Below, in pieces: positions 18,101-23,555 of a DNA stretch of 64,000 nt. The notes under the pieces are model-generated. The model ran no database searches. It was given only the letters and a program-made list of their open reading frames with translations, and was not told where the DNA came from. Each line of letters begins with the position of its first letter. The first letter of the stretch is position 1. The DNA comes from Marinobacter sp. F4218 (GTDB taxonomy: Bacteria > Pseudomonadota > Gammaproteobacteria > Pseudomonadales > Oleiphilaceae): assembly GCF_019443085.1 (NCBI RefSeq), contig NZ_JAHZIL010000002.1, positions 434,001-498,000 on the forward strand, read 5' to 3'. A program made the position numbers and the translations under genes.

Positions 18101-20860
18101 GTGGTCGGCAATCAGACCGCGACCGTCGACCCGTTGGGCCGCCGAACCGAATACGTCTATGACGCCTTCGGACGGATGACCGAGACCTACTTCCCGGACG
18201 GTACCGTGGCCTACAAGACGTACGATGCCGAGGGCAACGTGGCGACCGAGACTGACCGCCTGGGCCGGATCACGCGCTACACCTACGATGCCCTGAACCG
18301 GGTGGTTCGCACCGATTACGCCGATGGCAGCCACACCGCCACCGACTATGACGCGGCGGGCCGGGTGGTCAGCGAGACCGACGCCAATGGTAACGTTACG
18401 CACTATGAGTACGATGCCGCCGGGCGCCGTACCGCCGTGGTAGACGCTCTGGGCAATCGCCACAGCTTCGACTACGACGCCGATGGCAACCTCATCGGTG
18501 AAACCGATGCCAATGGCCATACCACACGGTATACCTACAACGCACTGGATCAGCGTACCGAGACCCTCTATCACGACGGCAGCAAAGTCACCGAGGCCTA
18601 TGACGCTCTGGGCCGGCGCATCTCCCGCACCGACCAGAACGGCCGCGTGACCCGTTACGACTACGACGCCCTGGGCCGTCTGATTCAGGTGACCGATGCG
18701 CTCGATGGCATCACCACTTACAGCTACGACGCCGCGGGCAACAAGCTGGCCCAGACCGACGCCGAAGGCCGCATCACCCGCTGGACCTACAACAGCCAGG
18801 GCCGGGTCCTGAGCCGGACCCTGCCCATGGGCCAGACCGAAAGCTTCAGCTACGACGCAGCCGGTAATCGACTGAGCCATACCGACTTCAACGGTCAGAC
18901 CACGAGCTACCAGTACGACCTGAACAGCCGCCTGACCCGGGTGATCTATGGCGATGGGACCGTGGAGAGCTTCACTTATGACGCCGTGGGCAACCGTTTG
19001 AGTGCCACCACACCGGAAGGCACTACCGAGTACCGCTACGACGCCCTGAACCGGCTGGTCGAAGAGGTCCAGACCGACGGCTCGGTCCTGTCCTACGGCT
19101 ATGACCACGCCGGTAACCGGGTGCAGCTGGAGGTGTCCACTGACGATCAGACCCGCAGCACCCGTTACGGCTTCGACCAGCTGAACCGGCTTGCCTCGGT
19201 GAGTGACGGAGAGGGCGAGACTCGGTACAGCTACGACAAGGTGGGCAACCGCGCCAGCGTCAGCTACCCGAACGGTAACGTTACTACCTACGGCTACGAC
19301 GCCCTGAATCGACTGATGACCCTGACCACCACCAATGCCTCCGATGCCGTGGTGGCGGACTACCGCTACGACCTGGATCCGACGGGCCGCCGTATTGGTG
19401 TGCAGGAGCTGCATAATGGTCGCAGCACCACGTACGACTACGATGCGCTTTACCGCTTAACGGGCGAGACCGTTAACGACCCGGTCAACGGTAACCACAG
19501 TGCCGAGTACCGGTTCGACAAAGTTGGCAACCGCACCCTGAGCACCATCAACGGCGTACAAACCGCCTACAGCTACGATGCCAACGATCGGGTGACCCAG
19601 CAGGGCAGCACCAGCTTCACCTACGATGCCAACGGCAACACCCTGACCGAAACCGAAAGCGGCCAGGTCACCCGGTACCACTACGACGCCCGTAACAAGC
19701 TGGTGGAAACAGCCCGTCCGGGATACAGCGCGAGCTACGGTTACAACGCGGATGGTATTCGTACCCGCCGGACCGAGAACGGCACCACCACCCAGTTCGT
19801 GGTGGACAGCAACCGAAACTACGCCCAGGTACTGGCAGAAGTGAACAATGGCACCACCGAGGTCAGCTACACGTACGGAGACGATCTGCTGGCGCAACAG
19901 CGTTCAGGAGCGACCTCGTACTACCTCTATGACGGCCATGGTTCGACCAGGGCATTAGCGGATGAGAGTAGTGCAGTCACCGATTCATACTACTACAACG
20001 CCTTCGGCACCTTGCTGGCCAGGTCCGGCGAAACCGAGAACGAATACCTTTACGCCGGAGAACAGCTGGATTCGGGGTTGGAGCAGTACTATCTCCGGGC
20101 ACGCTATTACGACCAGAGTGTGGGTCGGTTTACTCAGATGGATACGTGGATGGGGCACGATAGTGACCCGGTGACATTGCACAAGTATTTGTATGCCGGA
20201 CGGAACCCTATTAACAATATTGACCCGAGCGGAAACAGCTTCATGAGTTTGGGCATACGTTTAAGTATAAGTACGGAATTAGCGAACGCTGCGGTAAACA
20301 CAGCTGGCATCGCGTTCATATCGGCCCTTCGGTACAGCTTTACCGACGCCGATGTAAACGTGATGAAAAGAGAGCGCACAGCGGCAGACGTTAGGATTGG
20401 CACTATCGCCGCAAATATGTGTGCGAGATCTCAAGATCCAGACTGCCGGGCAAGTATTCCCTTATTATTCTTGGGAAGCGATGTCCCACAATCGGCTACG
20501 CATGTTCTGGATGCCCAGATGACCGGTAAGCCTGTGGTATTGAGTAGGTTAAGCCCAAAACATCCTTCTGGTTGGTACGAGGGTTCCGATGAGTGTGCGG
20601 GGGCTACCGGATTATTTTCTGGTTTGGACTGCGATGAATATCCTTTCAGGAGCACACATGAAGGAGGCCCAGGCAATTACGGTTTTCACGGTGTATCTCT
20701 AAGACCTATTTTGTCTTCGGATAATCAAAGGTCGGGGCGTCACTTAGGAGAGCTATATCGCAAGTGTAATGTGAGGGCGAACGATCCTGAGGATATGTGG
20801 TTTGGCGTTATAGCTATTCCGACAGCATCTTCCTCAAGAGCTGTATGTCCTGGGGAGTAA
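9113..20860 (+). CDS. Giant secreted Rhs/YD-repeat protein with NucA/NucB-like DNase C-terminal domain
   Basis: About 3,915 residues. A Sec signal peptide ends near residue 23 (VNA/EQF). Domain order by eye: lectin-like/unknown (30-190); three cadherin-like 'VNDAP' repeats (195-458); an Ig-like repeat; an alpha-toroid of squalene-cyclase/prenyltransferase type (about 526-876) with a CLGCH motif (C585, C588, H589); CARDB-like (878-985); cadherin-like; FG-GAP/VCBS repeats 'DxDGDGxxE' (about 1206-1572); a second CARDB-like segment (1616-1726); six or more Ig/cadherin repeats (1745-2293); YD repeats (about 2483-3630); the Rhs core ending 'YLYAGRNPINNIDPSGN' (to 3706). The last 209 residues carry CDEYPF (C3840-F3845) and SSDNQRSG (D3870, N3871), as in NucA/NucB DNases. 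Inferred role: an exported toxin whose DNase tip is packed in an Rhs shell. The tip is AT-rich compared with the GC-rich YD region, as is usual for exchanged Rhs tips. A GTG at 9110 is an alternative start. Confidence 0.9.
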   Translation: MMYKYARGFALAWLVTSFSLVNAEQFQETDDIVISPDSCSLYPIAISSSVLSSATPGQKFQNIPTGTGPGNYSWLSWNGSNDVNMLAEALFPPGTSENYRNPFNPFDTQINIGDWVEGSPGVKNSNAVRSNLDSLLDYNLIVPVWGSVEAQGSRFNYETVRFAVIRLNDYALNGKGYISFTFERYTRCYNYRPESLDSHITTPEDTPVTFELQAQDADNDELIYEILARPEHGQIEQSGSRVTYTPVQNFNGNDSLEFQVHDDEQLSGIATVSIEVLPVNDAPVADPRSATGPEDTAIPLTFSGSDIENSPLTFTVVTAPTHGEVVETDNGVFYLPEANFFGPDSLEYVANDGELDSQPATYNLTVTPVNDAPTAKDVFAETEGGDPVVVTLLGEDIDNETLEYRLIDEPVNGEFTGKAPELVYTPDPRFEGLEVVEYEVSDGELRATANITINVIQPNLPPVITSPPIIATPERADYNYPVVAEDPNEDELTHTLDRGPVGMTIDSASGVIHWLPQPEFTQSVPTFNQQCYVVPSGSVKVYEEGDDTSGISYIAPLFHRVKASIADASNYVAPQSVAWHKKNGCLGCHIQTQSLLGMESSKAKADVDEGAAEYLLTEILSSQLNDGSIRRSHPQFAKNQTAFALWALNAVPDRSRTFLVRQNGLDFFLDRVTVSGNQSYWTTDHNSGWLRDSLGITALVAQAAAGYLNDLDGMESQTSDQLEIAHAYRMMMPALAEHLLGGLNTNENDSLKRVFRLMGLAEIAPFVGGEEIESRISAAISLLDQQLRDRQREDGGWSRYHSGSQSDPLTSAWVGLALDYQDPALTDPVVLNTIEYLLDHQQAGGTWDTTSGLFTTKLATTSLVMAYLPVALDHLGNPDVRLGHVSLSESTSGVHSLSVELFNLGLADIRVPLDVSFYSGNSEEGQLLGSAQVAQLTSDAKSNVTIVVSEDELTDDITVVLNPGAAIEECQIKNNITRAALVRHHVADPDGLADTQIYTLNVEDVNEAPVIDSEPQTALQGGQSFEYQVEVSDTDVGDAHTYEIISGPEGLYLDERTGRFTSAPGGIEPGEYEVVVLVTDLRGATVEQRFALIIEKNLPPEIVSPAIVAGVEGSGYDYDLEAVDPNEGDVLSYGLELAPEGMSVVADTGSISWAGGSPWVDNRTDSNFLCIGEPQANLGSLNPVEKWRWDVSGQPASNYDQVMHAPIAVPLYDTNGDGVVNTRDDIAIIFQTFRSRYYYSSGYLRAIWAKNGEAIWTSASASVLPEGSPAAADIDGDGFVEIVTPRPGGGIIAFSHEGRVEWTSSYRPRIRWGGASIADLNQDGVPEIVVGNTVFDNMGQVSWRASGPSGDNGAGPLSFAADLDGDGFQEVVAGRGAYSHDGQLLFNRGDGFSAVGDMDSDGLPEIAAVHAGYVSLLNHDGSVIWENKAIPGGGRGGPPTIADLTGDGTPEIGVAGANQYVVFGADGAIVWQSPTRDNSSHKTGSSVFDFNGDGRAEVVYADEYYLRIYDGPTGQVIYEIENTSGTTYELPVVADVDNDGHAEIVVISNSYSRGNYSGIRVFEDESDSWAPTRSIWNQHAYSINNINDDLTVPRSPSPSWLTHNTFRLNTFPDRDALALPDVTVSGIQYDQATSTISVNVLNRGLAPVDGPLTVNFVHDHSWSGETDLGQVTLDGLEAGEQRVVSLTVDDEKLVQAIKAEVTLPENAVECAVDNNETIAAVVDARAYDEAGLFDVQKFAVSMADSNDVPEFTSAASSNAVSGEVYSFEFVVADPDKGDAHRFELVNAPEGFELGERTGKLVAEALSEGVYTLNVKATDLSGAVAEQTHVVTVTPPDNLAPIFESEPPKGISGGETYYYEADARDPDGDEVVYLLSRSQSGMTIDGVSGQISWTPAEDQSGVFSAEVTALDTRGASSKQYFLIEVQDPNANNQPPTITSTPGGAVYAGQRFDYHVNANDPDGDTLFYSLAAQESGMTISADGLFSWLPGSEWIGETAIVEILVSDGRGGEVGQKLTLPVNESANHPPQFTSSPETMALAGSAYIYSVAAIDDDGDAFSFSLDQAPNGMTLSGSQVGWTPAGTQAGQVHDVVIRVTDARGAASTQSFGIAVNAPAESNEAPEIRSTPTSPAFVGEEYQYDVIARDADGDALTYSLEAAPSGMTLNSTGQLRWIPASDQVAAHSVRIRVSDGKAYSTQSFTLDAVEVSENSYPDITSRPSTQAVAGEIYQYQLVATDADGDELTYGTMVQPDGMQVDTSGLVTWTPTEDQLGIHDISYFADDGKGRTLQNTSIRVQEEPLPLAVTLLVTPDSVDAGEMVTIDVFTEGGRGDFSQSVEVDGQLLALSPYGRATWTATGTGRHTVTAVVSDSEDTVTETAYVTILDDSDTVAPVVTLEGPEEGSIITAPTDIIATIQDDNLAVYEVIITPKGKDQWQTIAEGTTSQISAPVATFDPSLLMNGQYDVAILALDVNGLAGSDMMSLQVEGDLKVGNFSITLEDLSIPVAGIPIRVTRTYDSRQRFEPLDFGQGWSIGYQDARVEESRALGSYWTVNQYKRGPLNLITDFCIEPLGAPVVTVTLPTGDVERFEVGAAPSCNTYQVIKDVTLDFKPKGDTQSTLKALDDSTARYANGTLLETGTFSSPVDPKRYLLTTQAGYAYTLNQDFGIEKVVDPNGHTLRYTNDGIFHSSGKAVTFQRDSNGRIKTITTPKGDQLNYLYDGDNNLVTSADAQGNATEYTYNRNHGLLDIIDPLGRTLVRNIYNENGRLIAQEDSDGNRTDFNHDVEGRQSVVTDRRGNTTLYYYDDRGNVTTKVDAAGQTWQYNYDERGNQLSQLDPLGHSTAATFDDRNNQLSQTDALGNTVAYTYNTRGQELTITDARGNQYANTYDSVGNLLTVEDPSGKTAGNHINAEGLVSKSVDAEGNATTYTYDDDGNKLTETNPRGETTRFTYDANGNVLTETRGRTVSGSTVAETIRYVYDANNRVIETHHADGSTVYSEYDVVGNQTATVDPLGRRTEYVYDAFGRMTETYFPDGTVAYKTYDAEGNVATETDRLGRITRYTYDALNRVVRTDYADGSHTATDYDAAGRVVSETDANGNVTHYEYDAAGRRTAVVDALGNRHSFDYDADGNLIGETDANGHTTRYTYNALDQRTETLYHDGSKVTEAYDALGRRISRTDQNGRVTRYDYDALGRLIQVTDALDGITTYSYDAAGNKLAQTDAEGRITRWTYNSQGRVLSRTLPMGQTESFSYDAAGNRLSHTDFNGQTTSYQYDLNSRLTRVIYGDGTVESFTYDAVGNRLSATTPEGTTEYRYDALNRLVEEVQTDGSVLSYGYDHAGNRVQLEVSTDDQTRSTRYGFDQLNRLASVSDGEGETRYSYDKVGNRASVSYPNGNVTTYGYDALNRLMTLTTTNASDAVVADYRYDLDPTGRRIGVQELHNGRSTTYDYDALYRLTGETVNDPVNGNHSAEYRFDKVGNRTLSTINGVQTAYSYDANDRVTQQGSTSFTYDANGNTLTETESGQVTRYHYDARNKLVETARPGYSASYGYNADGIRTRRTENGTTTQFVVDSNRNYAQVLAEVNNGTTEVSYTYGDDLLAQQRSGATSYYLYDGHGSTRALADESSAVTDSYYYNAFGTLLARSGETENEYLYAGEQLDSGLEQYYLRARYYDQSVGRFTQMDTWMGHDSDPVTLHKYLYAGRNPINNIDPSGNSFMSLGIRLSISTELANAAVNTAGIAFISALRYSFTDADVNVMKRERTAADVRIGTIAANMCARSQDPDCRASIPLLFLGSDVPQSATHVLDAQMTGKPVVLSRLSPKHPSGWYEGSDECAGATGLFSGLDCDEYPFRSTHEGGPGNYGFHGVSLRPILSSDNQRSGRHLGELYRKCNVRANDPEDMWFGVIAIPTASSSRAVCPGE

Positions 20861-20866
20861 TTTTAT

Positions 20867-21322
20867 ATGAAAATACATAACCAATTGAGTGCGGTTTGCT
20901 TCTTATTGGTATTTTTTTTAAATGGGTGTTCTGATCAGGAGCCAGCAAAAATGTATATTCCGGGGCCTGAATTCCAACAGTCTTTAGAAATTGCAATTTC
21001 AGTTAAACAAGCCCGGGTAGGTAAAGATATTCTATTGAATGCGGAACGAAGAAGTAGCGGTTTTATCGAAGTGAGAGAGGTCGATTCAGAGGGTGGTTGC
21101 GTTTTTACTTCGAAGCCCCCTGAATCTGAGGGCAATGTGGCGCTAAATCTTCAATGGAAAATTGAACCTGATGATGGCTCATATGATTTCGGTTTCACTG
21201 AGAGTGGGGAACGAACCCTGAAGTTCTCCAGAGAGGGTATCTATTCGATTCAGGCCCGCTCATCGCTCTGGTGCCCGCCTGGAATTTTGAGCAATAAACT
21301 AACAATCAAAGTATCAGGGTAG
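20867..21322 (+). CDS. Lipoprotein, candidate immunity protein to the Rhs DNase tip
   Basis: 151 residues. The N-terminus is a lipoprotein signal with lipobox LNGC (Cys21), so the protein is probably anchored in a membrane facing the periplasm. The mature part is rich in beta-type sequence and has two further cysteines (in GGCVF and LWCPP). No known family was recognised. It begins six bases after the Rhs stop, shares the low GC of the Rhs tip, and occupies the slot where cognate immunity genes of polymorphic toxins lie. A periplasmic location would suit protection against an incoming secreted nuclease. Immunity is inferred from position only; a structural partner or chance hitchhiker cannot be excluded. 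Confidence 0.65.
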   Translation: MKIHNQLSAVCFLLVFFLNGCSDQEPAKMYIPGPEFQQSLEIAISVKQARVGKDILLNAERRSSGFIEVREVDSEGGCVFTSKPPESEGNVALNLQWKIEPDDGSYDFGFTESGERTLKFSREGIYSIQARSSLWCPPGILSNKLTIKVSG

Positions 21323-21376
21323 CTGTGTGAAAAAGAACAGTAACCCGGGCTGTCGCGAGATCAGCAGGCATCTGTA

Positions 21377-21544
21377 TCACTCCAAAGTTCGAATAGTCTT
21401 TTCCCTGATTGTTGGTTTACCTGTTTCAGCGTCGTCGCGATAAATGCCCACCACGTCGTCCCACTTGCCTGGGCCTGGGAACTTGGCGCGTTGGTTTGGA
21501 CCGATACAGAACGTGAACAGTTTGCGAACGACCCCGTGAACCGT
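21377..21544 (-). pseudogene. Coding-like 3' fragment of an unrecognised gene
   Basis: On the minus strand an open frame of about 55 codons ends in TGA at 21377-21379 and contains protein-like sequence such as KLFTFCIGPNQRAKFPGPGK followed by WDDVVGIYRDDAETGKPTI. Reading further upstream meets an in-frame TAA (21545-21547), before which the same frame again looks coding (PLAAVWAGLRA). There is no start codon with a ribosome-binding site. This suggests a truncated, decayed gene tail. I could not assign a family. Confidence 0.4.
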
Positions 21545-21585
21545 TTACGCGCGGAGGCCAGCCCAAACCGCAGCAAGTGGACGAC

Positions 21586-21691
21586 CACACAAAGTACTAA
21601 ATTCGTCGTCCCAGCCAGCCTGTGGGAACGCTTCTTTTAGTCATTGAGCTTGTTGCGCTTTGTGCGCTGTTTTTCCAATCCAAGCGGGGTC
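21586..21691 (+). repeat. Long direct repeat, right copy (about 106 bp)
   Basis: Matches 8809-8913. The differences (for example G/A at 8814 versus 21591) leave the frame starting GTG (21622) intact, giving a 62-residue frame to 21810 with one hydrophobic stretch, LLLVIELVALCALFF. An in-frame TAA sits just before the GTG, and no ribosome-binding site precedes it, so translation is doubtful. The repeat lies 264 bp after the lipoprotein stop and forms the right border of the Rhs block. Confidence 0.8.
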
Positions 21692-21820
21692 AGGAGCTGG
21701 ATTCTTCCAACTCTGGCTGGACCCGAAACGGGGAAAGGGTCAAATTGTCAGTGATGTTTCTAGGAATGAGTATTGCCGGTGAATTGGTTGCTGCGCGTTA
21801 TGGCTCCTAAGGAGGCTGGT

Positions 21821-22036
21821 TTGAGACTGTTTAGTCTGGTGCTTGCCTTACTAGCGGGAAATGTCTTTGCCTCAGAAAATCTGATTTATCTGACCTGTGA
21901 GGGAGTCGTCACTGATACTGCCTTTAATAAAGAAGTATTGCTATCAATAAACCGGCGAACCCTCGAGTATTCGGTTGACGGGGTTATGAGCACTAGAATT
22001 AATGGCCACTGTAAGATTGTTACACCGGAGCTATAA
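21821..22036 (+). CDS. Small exported protein with a TTG start
   Basis: Seventy-one residues if started at TTG 21821, which has a strong ribosome-binding site AAGGAGG (21809-21815) five bases upstream; the upstream ATG of the same frame (21801) lacks one. The product begins with a signal peptide (MRLFSLVLALLAGNVFA/SEN). The mature part is about 54 residues and carries two cysteines, in LTCEG and GHCKI, so a periplasmic disulfide is possible. The family is not recognised. It lies immediately beyond the right repeat in a region of debris, so it could be an intact small gene, an orphan immunity-like gene, or a truncated one. Confidence 0.5.
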   Translation: MRLFSLVLALLAGNVFASENLIYLTCEGVVTDTAFNKEVLLSINRRTLEYSVDGVMSTRINGHCKIVTPEL

Positions 22037-22652
22037 CAAGTCACGGAAGGCGGACGCGTGAGACGCGCCGCTTCGTTCAGCGTTAAACGTCTCATCCGAA
22101 TGTTCGCTTTGCGACCGAAGTGGACCTACCCCGATAAGTATGACAAGCCCCAGTCTCAAACGGAGGCCATTTCAAAACCCTCTGTGCTGACGCCACCCAA
22201 GTTGGTATGACGTCGGACTCGGTGATAAAAAAAACCTTGATGTAGTCGACCACATCGGCCTTGGCCAGGTCGCGGGTTTTGGAGATCCGCTTCCCCCACA
22301 AACAACCGCGATGTTTTCTAGCCTCGACTCAATCCGAATAGCAAGCGGTTTAACTAGCGGCGAGCAGGTCAGTTGAACCTTTGTTTTCTGTAGGGGAACT
22401 GCCAAGCAAACTGGTTTTTCCTTATAGGATTCAGTATATTGCTGACGAGCAAGGAGCAACCAACGGTTACGGATATCCGAATCTGAGAAAACTTCCCGCG
22501 CGATACCCATAACACGCAAAACCATCAAAGAAGCTGTAAACCTTTTATAGGTTTTGAATCTTCCTCTTAATCGCTGTTACCTGTCTGGCAGCTATAGCTG
22601 TCTGGACTGCTCCTCTGAAACCCCACTCATCTGAATCTAAGGGTTCGTGGTC
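22037..22652. other. Intergenic debris region before the epimerase operon
   Basis: Apart from the transposase scar, a minus-strand frame at about 22318-22528 contains coding-like sequence (FSDSDIRNRWLLLARQQYTE) that runs into the scar in another frame and is not recognised. No confident promoter for the epimerase operon was found; the 90 bp before it is ordinary unstructured sequence. Confidence 0.4.
22156..22340 (-). pseudogene. IS3-family transposase (OrfB) C-terminal remnant, frameshifted
   Basis: Read on the minus strand, one frame gives KRISKTRDLAKADVVDYIKVF and the next frame continues YHRVRRHTNLGGVSTEGFE then a stop (TGA, 22156-22158). Joined, these match the typical end of IS3-family OrfB integrases ('DYIExFYNxxRRHxxLGGxSPExFE'). 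The frames meet at a run of eight T (plus-strand A run near 22228-22235), so a one-base slip in the homopolymer explains the break. The DDE core, OrfA and terminal inverted repeats are not present. This is a dead scar of an insertion sequence. Confidence 0.7.
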
Positions 22653-23555
22653 ATGACAAAAATCCTGATGACCGGTCACCGAGGCCTCGTCGGACGACAT
22701 CTTGTGCCTCGTCTTAAATCAGCGGATTACCAGGTTGTCGGGCTCGATATTGCGGACGGCAGTGGTGACATCACCCAGCCAGAGGCTATTCGTTCCGTCA
22801 TCTCCAATGTCTCTGGGATAGTGCATCTTGCAGCTGTGTCAAGAGTGATATGGGGTGAGCGGAATCCGTCCCTTTGCTGGCAGACAAACGCGATGGCCAG
22901 TCATTCACTTCTGGATATCGCGTCACAGTGCAAACAAAAACCCTGGGTGTTGTTGGCCAGCAGTCGGGAAGTATACGGGGAGCCGGATCGACTACCGGTT
23001 TCCGAAGATGCGCCAGTATGTCCTGTCAACATTTATGGAAGAGCCAAGGCGAAAATGGAGCAATACGCTCGAGAAGCTCGACTTGAGGGCTTGAATACGG
23101 CGGTCGTTCGGCTTGCTAACGTCTATGGGTGTGTTGAGGATCATGAAGACCGGGTTTTACCTGCTTTTTGTCGAAATGCCGCCGAGGGCCGACCACTAAG
23201 AGTCGACGGATTTGACCACCTTTTTGATTTTACTCACGTGGAGGACACGGTCAGGGGAATAGTGCAGCTCGTAGCTTTGCTCAATGCTAATGAACACGAT
23301 TTGCCGCCCATCCATCTGCTTCCAGGTATTGGAACGACCTTGCTTGAGGCCGCCAACATTGCCGTGGACGCTGCCGACTCAGACTCCAGCATCGTTGCCG
23401 CACCATCGCGCACCTATGATGTAGCACGATTTATCGGGAACCCCGAGCGAGCAAAAAGACTGCTGGGCTGGGAGGCCAGAATCACGCCATTCGAGGGAAT
23501 TCGCGCTCTAGTGAAAGCATTCCAAACTAACGCTTCGTTGATTGAAACAGCATGA
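22653..23555 (+). CDS. NAD-dependent epimerase/dehydratase (extended SDR)
   Basis: Three hundred residues from ATG 22653; a GTG at 22647 is possible but less convincing. The N-terminal Rossmann motif is TGHRGLVG (Gly8, 11, 14 region), and the catalytic pair is Tyr128/Lys132 in YGRAK, with a preceding LLASSREVYG in place of the usual 'SSxxVYG' serine strand. These are marks of the sugar-nucleotide epimerase/dehydratase family, which act on NDP-sugars in the cytosol. It is the first of five genes linked by 4-nt overlaps: its TGA shares bases with the ATG of the next gene (ATGA, 23552-23555). A role in supplying a modified sugar to the glycosyltransferase behind it is inferred. Confidence 0.85.
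   Translation: MTKILMTGHRGLVGRHLVPRLKSADYQVVGLDIADGSGDITQPEAIRSVISNVSGIVHLAAVSRVIWGERNPSLCWQTNAMASHSLLDIASQCKQKPWVLLASSREVYGEPDRLPVSEDAPVCPVNIYGRAKAKMEQYAREARLEGLNTAVVRLANVYGCVEDHEDRVLPAFCRNAAEGRPLRVDGFDHLFDFTHVEDTVRGIVQLVALLNANEHDLPPIHLLPGIGTTLLEAANIAVDAADSDSSIVAAPSRTYDVARFIGNPERAKRLLGWEARITPFEGIRALVKAFQTNASLIETA

Noticed and set aside
17021..19414. 797-codon open frame on the minus strand opposite the YD repeats
   Set aside because: It is exactly antisense to a highly periodic coding region. The plus frame has the real Rhs pattern; the minus product is a low-complexity V/G-rich mirror with no domain.
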